From Myotis daubentonii (Eukaryota > Chordata > Mammalia > Chiroptera > Vespertilionidae): a stretch of 64,000 nucleotides of DNA. Below are positions 55,208 through 64,000 of the stretch, in pieces. Where the stretch lies: contig NC_081840.1 in NCBI RefSeq assembly GCF_963259705.1, forward strand, positions 3,777,062 through 3,841,061, read 5' to 3'. The position numbers were made by a program, and so were the translations under genes. The notes under the pieces were generated by a model. The model was not told the origin of the DNA. It was given only the letters and a program-made list of their open reading frames with translations, and did not search any database. Positions within the stretch are counted from its first letter, which is position 1, and every line of letters begins with the position of its first letter.

Positions 55208-55419
55208 CAGTGGTTCTCAACCTTCTGGCCCTTTAAATACAGTTCCTCATGTTGTGACCCAACCATAAAATTATTTTCGTTGCTACTTCATAACTGTAAT
55301 GTTGCGACTGTTATGAATCGTAATGTAAATATCTGATATGCAGGATGGTCTTAGGTGACCCCTTTGAAAGGGTCGTTCGGCCGCCAATGGGGTTGCGACC
55401 CACAGGTTGAGAACCGCTG
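55208..55419 (+). mobile_element. SPIN non-autonomous hAT element
   Basis: 212 bp from CAGTGGTTCTCAACCTTCTG to GTTGAGAACCGCTG, with internal TTATTTTCGTTGCTACTTC and GTAATGTAAATATCTGATAT, the SPIN signature known from Myotis, tenrec, bushbaby, opossum, Anolis and Xenopus. Perfect 8-bp target duplication TTCTAGAG at 55200-55207 and 55420-55427. No coding capacity; it would need SPIN transposase in trans. Confidence 0.95.
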
Positions 55420-55427
55420 TTCTAGAG

Positions 55428-56640
55428 AATTCCACATGCACACTTTCTTTCTCCCGCCACAGCTCCAAGAGGGGACTGGAAGTTTAGTGATGAGGGCTCA
55501 GAGACCACCACCCATGGCTCCTGGGCTGACTCCCGCTGCCAGCCGCTCTGTCAGTCACGCTGTGGTGGAGGGCGGCCACGCACGGTGATGTACATGCTGC
55601 TGATGGCTGCTTTCCAGCGGCAAAGCCGAGTCCAGTCACGGGGACCTTGTGGCCACAGAGACTCCCCAGCTTTTTAGAAATGTGGTTCGCCAGCCTCTGG
55701 TCCAGATGGCAAAACCAAGGCTCCAAGAGGTCACCACATCCATGGCTTGGGCCACTGCGCTGCCTCCGGATGTCCCCTCTGTCTTTCACTTCCTGAGGCT
55801 CCCCCTGGGGGTGCAGGGCTCCCATCTATTCCGTGGCCACAGTGTCCCCCCCCCGCCCCCGTGAGATAAAGGGGTGAGACTGATGACCTCTGTCCCAGCC
55901 AGCACCGAGGGGTTCTGTCATGGACCGTGCGTTGGAAGGGCCGGGGTGGTTTAGGGGAACACAAGGCCAGTGGCCTGCTGGGGAAGTGGGGCCCAGGGGT
56001 GCCCACTGGAGGATCTCCCCAAGGCGGTTAGGGATGTACTGCGTGTATCATGTGCATTTCTGTTCTGGCTGCGAGAGGAAGTGGCGTCCCTGGAATCACG
56101 GCAAAGCCACCTGCAGAGCCACGGGCTCCACAGCTGCAGGCCCCTCGTCTCACGCTGTCTCCGTGGGCACCTCACACTGCTTGCCTCCCAGCAGCACGTG
56201 GGGCAACGCCCTGACCTGTAAGGCCGTGGATCGGGGTCTCTGCATGGGCTCTGGCTGCCTCTGCTGCTCCCCTGTCCGCGCAGCTGCCCCAGGCTGGGCC
56301 TTGAAGCCGCCCCGCAGCCGTGCCCGGCTCTGCACCCACTGCGCCCGCTCACCTGGGTGAGGGCGCCTAGACCCTCTGCACTCAGAGCAGGGGGTCACTC
56401 CTCCTCTCATTGGGGTCTCCCCCAAGTGGAAGGCGTTTTGCATGGGCACTCACTCCTTGGGGGAGCAAGTCATTTAGACATAAGTCGTGCATGCACACGC
56501 GCACACACAGATGAGCCGAACGGGGGGACGGGACAGCTCGGTGGCTCAGGGCGTCCCCTGGGGCTGAGCCTACAGGTGTGCACGTGGTGGGGAGAAAGCG
56601 GGTGGAGGGGCTCCGACTCCACTGCCACGCGTTTACAGCT
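55428..56640. other. GC-rich unique sequence
   Basis: No recognised mobile element except a possible MIR core near 55715-55760. Frames are open on both strands from 55484 to 56449 with no visible domain. C-runs at about 55847-55860. Confidence 0.4.
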
Positions 56641-56848
56641 GCATGTAAATCACAATGATCTCAAATTTAAAGTTCCCTTAGAGCAGTAAGTTGGTGCTGA
56701 CTGTATGCTCCGGAACATGGCTGTTAGCGAGCCAGGGTCTCGGGGAGCTGGCGCATCTGCCAGGCAGTGTGTGGATTTGTGTTTTTAAATTTGGGGAGAA
56801 TCATAAATGTCTGGAAATCTGTTAAATGCCTCGAGCTTTTTCCTCTCA
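56641..56848. promoter_or_regulatory. weak CNE candidate
   Basis: TGCATGTAAATCACAATG, CAAATTTAAAGTTCC and a run of A/T-rich unique sequence. No frame. Confidence 0.25.
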
Positions 56849-56962
56849 TGTATGTGTGTGTGCACGTGTGTATGTGTGTGCACACATGTGCTTGCCTACA
56901 CGTGTGTGTGCATGTTAATGTGTTTGTGTACAGTGTGTGCACATTCACACACACTCACATGC
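56849..56962. repeat. GT/CA low-complexity tract
   Basis: Interrupted GTGTGCACGTGTGTATG repeats. Confidence 0.8.
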
Positions 56963-57194
56963 TCCAATCTGGGTCATGGGTGGAGTGCACGCAAGGACCC
57001 CACAGAACAGGGACAAACAGAGAAGGGAGCCTGGGAGCCCCGGTGGGCCTGCTGCCCGCACCCTCCTGTGCAGAATCGCTCTGTGCGCCTCTGCTGTCTG
57101 TGCCGGGCATTTGTTTAAGATTTCGTGTGGGCAGGGATCACCGCTGTCTCAAAGACAACTTACAGTCCACGGATGTGTTAGAAAGGAAGAGAAG

Positions 57195-57330
57195 AGGAGA
57201 CCGCTCTGAGGGATGGAGGGCCTGCCCCTGAGACCCGGGGCTGTCATGTCCGTCGCTCAGCCTCCGTTTCCTCATCTCCAACTCCATTCTTGGTGGGTGG
57301 GTGAGGTAGGATCCCTGCTTCACAGGAGCG
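57195..57330 (+). repeat. MIR fragment
   Basis: CGCTCAGCCTCCGTTTCCTC and GGGTGAGGTAGGATCCCTGC, MIR core words. Confidence 0.65.
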
Positions 57331-57499
57331 CCTGTGGGTGCAGGGCCTGTTCTGCCATCGCAGGGCCCGGCCTGGTGATGCTCCCACAGGACAAGGCTCT
57401 GCTGTTTGCCAGAGGGCGTCCAGGTGACCATGACCGGTCAATGGTCTCAGCCTGGTTTTCAAAGTTGGCCCACCAGAAGGGAAAGAACCCATGACCCAG
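57331..57499. other. unique non-coding sequence
   Basis: No recognised content. Confidence 0.3.
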
Positions 57500-57510
57500 C
57501 CTCTCTCTGC

Positions 57511-57562
<52 letters not shown>
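57500..57562. repeat. (TC)n microsatellite
   Basis: TC run of about 30 units with CC and GC interruptions. It gives Arg-Glu frames on the minus strand. Confidence 0.95.
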
Positions 57563-57589
57563 AGAAATGCTGACAAGCAGGGAGGGGAG

Positions 57590-58050
57590 ACGTAACCCTT
57601 GTGAAACGTTCCCTTGTCCTGGGGAATGTACTTTGGAATTGGTGCGGGTAGGAGTAATTAGTGAACTTGCTCTCGATAGTGCGGGAAGAGGTACTCTGTC
57701 ACGCCTCCCCTGCCACTGTCGCCGCGGCTTCGGAAACTTCATTTTGTACGTGGCTCATTGTTCTCTCCTCTGCCGCGCTCGGCAGTGACTTGCGTGGAGC
57801 TTTCGCACTTACTATGTCAATAACATCTGGCAAAATTGCCACCTATTAAGAGTAAGTGTTCCTTTTCCTCCGGTGAGAAATGTGACGGTGTATTATATTG
57901 GTTTCCCTTGAGAGGCGAAGGAGACAATTTTAAAGCAGACAAATGCATTAGAGAAATCGCCTGAACTCCACGGAAAGGTTACGGAAAGTCAGAAACTTCT
58001 TCCTTCTCCTTCCTCTGGCTCTGGGCTGAGGTGTGTATTGGGGGCAGGGG
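57590..58050. promoter_or_regulatory. CNE candidate; source of segments A and B
   Basis: Repeat-free with TAGGAGTAATTAGTGAAC, CATTTTGTACGTGGC, TAAAGCAGACAAATGCATT. Segment A (57838-57911) and segment B (57913-58050) recur almost unchanged at 61937-62010 and, inverted, at 62429-62572. This copy is the collinear one and so likely the parent. Confidence 0.5.
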
Positions 58051-58066
58051 AGGGGAAGGGGGCGGT

Positions 58067-58188
58067 GAAAGCAGCCTCCGCAGGCGGGGAGGGGCCGCCA
58101 TGTGCCCTGGATCCTTAGCTCCCCACCCGCTCCTGCCTGAGATGCAAGCCCCCGCACTCCACCCCTTGCAGGCAGGGCCAGGTCAGGG
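58067..58188 (+). repeat. source segment C of the local mosaic
   Basis: GC-rich unique stretch of about 121 bp, recurring at 62010-62130 with one difference. It opens the same short frame at both places. Confidence 0.95.
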
Positions 58189-58829
58189 TGGCGCCGGGGC
58201 CTGGCCCTCAGGCTGTAGAGACAGGACCTGCGGAGCGGCCTGAGTTCTCTCCACCCGCCTCTGCTGTGGGGCCGCAGGCAGCTCGCTGGCCTTTAGGAAC
58301 CGAGGTCTCTTCCCCTGGGCAGCGGGACCGTCACGCTGCCTCTCGGCGGGCGTTGGCCTGGGAAGGGTGCTGTTTGGTGGGTGGGCAGGTGAGTGGTCCC
58401 TGCTGCTGCCATGACTACTGAGCCTCCTTCACAACTCCATCGGCATTTACGTCACTTACGCCTGAGCCATTGGGACCCACAGACACCGTGAATCCCAATC
58501 CCCACATTAAAATGTCCCCGCGTGCCCAGAGCAGGACAGGGTGGCACCTCCTCCCCCCACAGGCCTCCAGGCTGTCGTCTCGGCAACAGAGCCACCAAAG
58601 GCAGAGCAGCCTGTCCCTACCAGCTGCTCGCCGAGAGCACCGAGGGGAGCAGGCGGCCCTCGCAAAGACCCTGGCGCCCAGGCAACCACAGTGCTGTCAC
58701 TCCCGGCGGCCTTGTGGTTCAGGGTCCGGTGGGTCTGTCCTGGGCCTGCTCTGGGGCAGAGGTGGGCCAGTGCAGACACAACGGTGACATAATCATGACA
58801 GTGACCGTGCAGGACAGAGCGCTCAACGT
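58189..58829. other. GC-rich unique sequence
   Basis: Frames overlap on both strands (58470-58947), with no recognisable protein. Confidence 0.35.
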
Positions 58830-58985
58830 GCCTCGGGCCCCATTCTCAGCCAATCAGCCCCCGGGGTTCTCACAGCGGCCCCCAGAGAGTAGGGCCTCTG
58901 ACTGTGCCCATTCCACAGCTGGAGAAACTGAGTCACAGCACAGCTGAGAAACTTGCCTGAGATCTTGGGCAGTCATTTCAGAATA
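58830..58985 (-). repeat. MIR fragment
   Basis: CCATTCCACAGCTGGAGAAA, GAGTCACAGCACAGCTGAG and AACTTGCCTGAGATCTTGG, minus-strand MIR. Confidence 0.7.
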
Positions 58986-60119
58986 AAAGTCCTGTTCCCT
59001 GGTGGCGTGCAAGGCCCAGGGCCGATCTCCCTCTCTCTCTGACCTCAACCCCACCGCTCCCTCAGTGCCCCAACGTGAGCTGCTTCCGGGCTCTCCACGC
59101 TGCCATCCACCTGCCTGGCTTTCTCGGCTTCGTGTCTGTCTGGCTCATATGGCCACCATCAGGCATTGTTTTTGGTGAGGAGGGTGTTGAAGGACAGGGA
59201 CACGCTTATCAATCCCCCAGCACCTCACTGTCCCGTCTCTGCCCTTAGCTTTAGTGGGAGACCAAATGGAATCGTGTGGCACGACTTCTGTTGTGGCTCC
59301 TCGGCCTTCACACAGCCACGTCGCGGACTGGCAGCCCGGGGCCACAGATGGCCACCGATGCGTATTGTTGAGCCCCCAGGCGGCGTTTAAAAGTTTGAAT
59401 CAGTTGCTGACATATGCAAATTGGGAGACTTCACAAGGTAAATGTGGATGTCTAGTCTCTATGGACTACACAGAGAGCCGTGGCCTCCCTGAGCTCACAT
59501 CTGTGCACAGGAGCCTTGGACCCTGTCCCATGGGGCATGCGCCCCTCAGGTCACCATTGTCCCCACCTCCACTGCTTCACATCTGGTCTCTGGACTCATT
59601 GAAAATAGCAGTTAGGCCCCTGAAGGTGCTTGGGTTTACAGCCATCACAGACACAGCAGTTACGTAAGGACCCTACACGGCCCTTTCTTCATACAAAGTC
59701 ATGTGTGGAGCACACTTGTCATGTGCCCATGCTGGATGCCAGAGATACAGGAACAAATGAGCTCAGCCTTCAAGACTCATCCCAGATGTGTCCTCTTCCA
59801 GGAAGGCCTCCTGGATAGCTCTGACTGGATTGGAGGCCCAGGCCTGGTCCTGCCCAGAGCCCTGGGTTGACCTGTCTTTATAGTTCATCACACAAATGAA
59901 AGGGGCCAGTTTACTTGTCCGTTTCTCACAGTAGAATGCGCCATTCTCCACCGCAGCCACTGCATCTCATTTATCTGCCTTCCTGGGCTCTGAGCTTGCT
60001 GATCTCGGGAACGAATGGGTGGACAAACAAACAAAAATGCCAGCTGAACTAACTGGGCCCTGGGTGGCTCACCTCTGCAGCCGGGAGGCTGAGTGCGTTC
60101 TGTCTTCAGCTGCCTCCTG
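58986..60119. other. unique sequence with weak repeat remnants
   Basis: A short CNE-like run at about 59385-59440 (TTTAAAAGTTTGAATCAG, CATATGCAAATTGGG) and a possible L2-like piece at about 59700-59830 (ACACTTGTCATGTGCCC, AGGAAGGCCTCCTGGATAGC). No gene. Confidence 0.35.
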
Positions 60120-60320
60120 CTCTAACATCCCCGCTCCGAGGCTCTGCTGAAAAACATCAATATTTAGATGACTGTATTTTCTTTCCAAATGCCCACAATA
60201 TTTTATGTCCTGGTAATATTTACGGTTTGTCCTCAGAGATAACTAATTGGATTTGCCATCCAGCTCGCAGGGAAAACGTATGGAGGATGGTCGCCCATCA
60301 CTCATGCCAGGGTGATGGCT
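60120..60320. promoter_or_regulatory. CNE candidate
   Basis: ACATCAATATTTAGATGAC, CCACAATATTTTATGTCC, GGTAATATTTACGG and GATAACTAATTGGATTTGCC in repeat-free sequence. Confidence 0.35.
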
Positions 60321-61080
60321 CACTCCCCAAACTCCCATCGCCGCGGCTCAGAGCACAGCGACGCGCCGGAGGGATGGATGTTCCTGCTGTCACCTGGGCT
60401 TTCTCTCGCATTTGCCACTTGGACCGAGCTGTTTGCATCCGAACTGAACCTGCACGGAAAGTCTGAGTTTGCGTGCTGTGGTTCTACACAAAGGGGCTCC
60501 AGGATCAGGGGTCAGTCGGTGGGTGGGTGGGCTGCGGGACCCAGATCCCCCACTTCCAGAGGGACGCCTCCCTCACTGACCTCACGGGTCTGAGATGACC
60601 CACCTCGTGTGCTCCCCACCGGCTGCCCTTCATGTCAAAGGGGAGCGAGGGGCAGGACTGGCGTCCCGTGAGGTGCAAGTACAGAGCTGAGGTGCTCTCC
60701 TCACTCCGGGGCTCTCTGTATTCACCCTCACCCCCATTTCCATCCTGTCCATGTACCGCCCTTGCCTTTTTCCAAGAGGCAAAGCTCTTTTCCTCTTTGG
60801 GGGAAAGCAGAATGGAAAGCGCTGCATTGAAGCACTTTCTTCTATCTCTCCCACTGGCTGCATCTCCCTGAAGCGGGGCCTGTGCCAGCATGCATCTCCC
60901 GGTGTGTCCACCTCAGTGTGACGATGTGGTCAACCAAAGAAGGAAGGAAGGGAAGAGTGATAGGAATCGGACTTTGGCTGTCAGTCAGGTGTCTGACCGC
61001 CGAGCACGGTGCCGGTCCTCCTGTGTTATTCCATGTAACCCTCAGCCCCGGGGAGCTGGTGTTCGTCTCGGTGGTATTGT
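60321..61080. other. unique non-coding sequence
   Basis: No recognised content. Confidence 0.35.
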
Positions 61081-61084
61081 GATT

Positions 61085-61200
61085 GTTACTATTGCCATGG
61101 TTGTCTTATAGACAAGCAAACTGGAGTGCAGAGAGGCTAAGTGACCTTCCCAAGGTCAATGGCGGTGGAGCCAGGACTCAGACCCAAGGAAAGGGATCAC
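61085..61200 (-). repeat. MIR fragment
   Basis: CTTATAGACAAGCAAACTGG, AGAGGCTAAGTGACCTTCCC and AGCCAGGACTCAGACCC, minus-strand MIR. Confidence 0.8.
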
Positions 61201-61228
61201 TGCTCATTGTAGAAATGGTAGGAACACA

Positions 61229-61449
61229 TCGTGTGTGTGTGTGTGTGCATGTGCATGTGCATGTGCACGTGTGTGCATTTGTGTATCCATTTGAGTGTGC
61301 ATGTGTGTGTGCCTGTGTGTGCCTGTGTGTGCATGTTGTACATGCATGTGCATTTGTGTAAGTGCACATTTTGTGAGTATGCCCGTGTGTGCATGCATGT
61401 GCACATGTGTGTGGGTATGTGTGCATATGCCTGTGTGCATGTGTGTGTA
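61229..61449. repeat. compound GT / GTGTGCAT repeat, 220 bp
   Basis: Alternating purine-pyrimidine tract of GTGTGT, GTGCAT and GTGTGCCT units. It opens Cys-Val frames on one strand and His-Thr frames on the other. Confidence 0.92.
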
Positions 61450-61936
61450 GTACAATTGGCCATAACTTGACTGTTGCAAAGCCAGTATTGAAACTTTCAT
61501 CTCTCTGACCCCAGAACCAGTTATGTCATGTACCTACTCACTTTCCACGTGGCTGATCACAGTGGATACACCTGCGGGCTGGTACTGGCCCAGCCATGGC
61601 ACTCCGGTGCAGGTACCTGGTGACGTGGCTCCCTGCGCTCCAGGAACCACGCTCACAGATACCCGCTTTTCGGGTGCTCCAGGCTGTCCCCACCTGCCGG
61701 CCTTTCCTCTAAACTCTCGCTAAGATCCATCGTGCTCTGAGGTGTGGTGCTCGGTGGGGAGGTGGGCAGCTGAGCTTTCCTTCTGCCTCGACATTCATGG
61801 GGTTGACTTCCTGTCCAACTCTCCATGGATGGCGGTGGAGGAAAAATTCTAAAACAATTATTTACATTTGGAAATGGTAGTACTCTTTGGCCACCAACAA
61901 AATTCTCAAAAAGCAGCGCCTGCGTCACTCTACAGT
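61450..61936. other. unique non-coding sequence
   Basis: No recognised gene or mobile element. Left flank of the mosaic. Confidence 0.3.
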
Positions 61937-62572
61937 GCCACCTATTAAGAGTAAGTGTTCCTTTTCCTCCGGTGAGAAATGTGACGGTGTATTATATTGG
62001 TTTCCCTTGAAAGCAGCCTCCGCAGGCGGGGAGGGGCCGCCATGTGCCCTGGATCCTTAGCTCCCCACCCGCTCCTGCCTGAGATGCAAGCCCCCGCACT
62101 CCACCCTTTGCAGGCAGGGCCAGGTCAGGGCGCATACATCTATGTGGGAACAGGACTGCATTCATTCACTCACAGAAATGTTTGCTGAGCACATGCGATG
62201 GATCTACCTATTTTTAAAAAATAAATTGGTCCTTATTTTATGATAATATATTTAATGATGCAAATCTCCATTGTATCTACATGTATATACATAAGTGTAT
62301 TTCTATAACCATATAACATAATTTATAACTATATTACATCATATCTATAACATGACTTAGCTATGGCTATTTTATGTTATAGGATATGGCTGTAATATAT
62401 CGTGTAACATGTCATATTGTCACACATCCCCCTGCCCCCAATACACACCTCAGCCCAGAGCCAGAGCCAGAGGAAGGAGAAGGAAGAAGTTTCTAACTTT
62501 CCGTAACCTTTCCTTGGAGTTCAGGCGATTCCTCTAATGCATTTGTCTGCTTTAAAATTGTCTCCTTCGCCT
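61937..62572. repeat. scrambled local duplication (segments A, C, D, AT-rich filler, inverted B)
   Basis: A' 61937-62010 equals 57838-57911 (74 of 74). C' 62010-62130 equals 58068-58188 (120 of 121). D' 62136-62201 equals 63877-63942 (65 of 66). An A/T-rich stretch 62202-62428 has no source in the window. B' 62429-62572 is the reverse complement of 57913-58050 with three substitutions and a 6-bp tandem insertion. A' joins C' through a shared TGA. Such order, inversion and microhomology fit replication template switching. A misassembly must be excluded. Confidence 0.93.
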
Positions 62573-62599
62573 TCTTTGTATGAGAAGTCTAAGGGGCCC

Positions 62600-63100
62600 C
62601 AGGATTGCTGCCCCTGGAGCTCCCCCTCACAGAGCCCTCCCCTTGGATGAGACAGGCCTGTGACGATGACGAATGTGCTCCCACGGGTGGATCACGTGGC
62701 AATGAGGTGTGACTGAGGTTCCCAATGAGTTGCCTTTGAGTTAGGTCTAGAGGGAGACTGTCCTGTGTGGGCTGACCTGCTCAGGCGAGCTTGCAAATGC
62801 AGAGCTGCTCCTGCATGTCTGGTGCCGCCTGGTGATAGGACCTGTGGGCAAGGGCATGTGACAAGGATTTGGTTGAAGCTGCAGGAACCCAATGGACTGA
62901 ATGTTGCCAACAACCACTGGGCTTGGCAGAGGACGCTGAGGCTGAGGAGCCTGAGAGAGCAGCTCCAAGTTGGTGAGACTCTGAGAGAAGGTGCCAGCTC
63001 ATTGTACCCAGACACTTGACCCATGGAAATTGTGAGTAGGCAGTTTGTATTGTTTTAAGACTCTAAGTCTATGGTGATTTATTGGGGACCCAAAACAAGT
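62600..63100 (+). mobile_element. ERVL-class LTR remnant
   Basis: GGGCAAGGGCATGTGACAAGG, GGAACCCAATGGACTGAATG, CAACAACCACTGGGCTTGGC, TTGACCCATGGAAATTGTGAG and TGTTTTAAGACTCTAAGTC-like words (each shorter in the exact match) follow a known mammalian LTR ending in GGTGATTTATTGGGG. No internal viral genes visible. Confidence 0.65.
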
Positions 63101-63114
63101 AATTTTTTATTAAA

Positions 63115-63480
63115 AGAGATGTATCCGTTAGTTGTTGCCACAATAATGCCGAGTAACAAAGCAACGATGAGAACTCATGGTTTATAACAATAAGTATTTA
63201 CTGCTCATGCATCTGTTGGCTGGGACAGCCCTTCTCCTATCCTCCTTGTAGTGGAAAAAGAGTGGAAGGACAGGCAGACACGCATGAGGCCTCTGGGCCC
63301 GGGCTCAGAACGGACATGCTGCCATTTCTGCCTGTAGAGTATGGAGCGAAGCAAATCTGATGGTCAAGACCAAAGTCAAAGGGTTGAGAAGTCCATTCCA
63401 CCCTGGATGAGGCCAGGGAAGAAGGGAGGGGTGAGGAATTGCAGCCAACAATACAAGCCAGCACAGAAAAGAAAGGGCAA
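63115..63480. repeat. ancient dispersed repeat (GTTGTTGCCAC family)
   Basis: GTATCCGTTAGTTGTTGCCA, AACAATAAGTATTTACTGC and GCATCTGTTGGCTGGGAC match an old interspersed family also seen at about 5620, 13285 and 18650. Confidence 0.5.
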
Positions 63481-64000
63481 TGAGACACACATCTATTGGT
63501 GGTGATACACAGGACCAGCGGCCGCTGGATGTGTCCACTTAAACACTCAGGATGATGGGAAACTGCATTTTGCTAGGACAGGATCCAGTTAATACCAGAG
63601 TCCTTCATCCAGATGACACTTCCTCCACCTCTTCAATAATCTAATTCTAATATATGATCGAATGTGGGAGTTTGACTTGTAAGCGGCAGGCTTGCCGTGC
63701 CACTCCCCTGATTTGCATCCAGGGTTCATCACACCAGATGCAGGCGGTCCGAGGAGGGTGCCTCACCCACGGATCCTCCACCCACCTTCTAGGAGGCTGC
63801 GGACCAAGGGCCACATCCCTGCCTCTGTTCTGTCTTAGATGAGGACAGGTAGGCTTGGGGTGGCTCCATCCAAATGACATCTATGTGGGAACAGGACTGC
63901 ATTCATTCACTCACAGAAATGTTTGCTGAGCACATGGGATGGGTCAGGCAGTGCCCCGGACCCAGGTCCCGGGAAGGCTCAGAGGAGGAGAGAGGGGTTG
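63481..64000. other. unique sequence including source segment D
   Basis: Segment D (63877-63942) recurs at 62136-62201 with one difference. It may itself lie in an L2/MIR-age repeat (TTCATTCACTCACAGAAATG, TTTGCTGAGCACATGGG). The window ends in unique DNA. Confidence 0.5.

Noticed and set aside
58031..62188. Two short proteins sharing a GGAAMCPGSLAPHPLLPE-type stretch, suggesting a gene family
   Set aside because: The similarity is explained by the recent DNA duplication of segment C; flanking residues diverge at the breakpoints.
1..64000. HeliBat Helitron
   Set aside because: I looked for the typical A/T-rich start and hairpin-CTAG end and recognised none.

Overview
The window looks like mammalian nuclear DNA from a yangochiropteran bat, most likely a vesper bat (Vespertilionidae). 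The evidence is the mobile DNA. There are eleven copies of the tRNA-derived Ves-type SINE. There are also young, short hAT transposons with intact 8-bp target-site duplications (TSDs), including one SPIN element, and bat-style LINE-1 (L1) pieces. Beneath these lies the usual worn mammalian set: MIR, L2, L1M, MLT1/MST-like LTRs and a Charlie-like hAT remnant. No HeliBat-type Helitron was recognised.

I found no convincing protein-coding gene, exon, tRNA, rRNA or snRNA gene. All long open frames fall in repeats, in GC-rich sequence open on both strands, or in tandem repeats whose unit keeps several frames open. The window therefore reads as an intergenic gene desert or a large intron. Several repeat-free, A/T-rich, homeodomain-site-rich islands resemble conserved non-coding elements (CNEs): about 7.5-8.1, 15.5-16.0, 26.6-27.4, 37.5-37.9, 43.4-44.2, 47.3-48.4, 57.6-58.0 and 60.1-60.3 kb. 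That pattern suggests the regulatory landscape of a developmental gene outside the window. Conservation is inferred from texture, not measured, and the gene cannot be named.

Layout: 0-10 kb holds unique DNA, an L1 5' region, an L1 3' end and three hAT elements. 10-25 kb holds Ves SINEs, MIRs and three old L1 blocks. 25-35 kb holds LTR remnants, three minisatellites and the first copy of a duplicated putative CNE; the second copy is at 35.4 kb. 35-50 kb holds MIRs, LTRs, a fold-back hAT hairpin, a Ves pair and the longest CNE-like block. 50-64 kb holds Ves copies, an A-tract-rich hAT, the SPIN insertion and a recent scrambled duplication.

The most unusual items are four. A 636-bp mosaic at 61937-62572 is built from pieces copied from about 4 kb upstream and 1.7 kb downstream, one of them inverted. 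A paralogous pair of putative CNEs lies 8 kb apart. A SPIN element belongs to a horizontally transferred family. A hAT element has a 77-bp near-perfect inverted repeat able to form a long RNA hairpin. Repeat subfamily names come from recognition by eye, and boundaries are usually good to 5-30 bases except where TSDs fix them.
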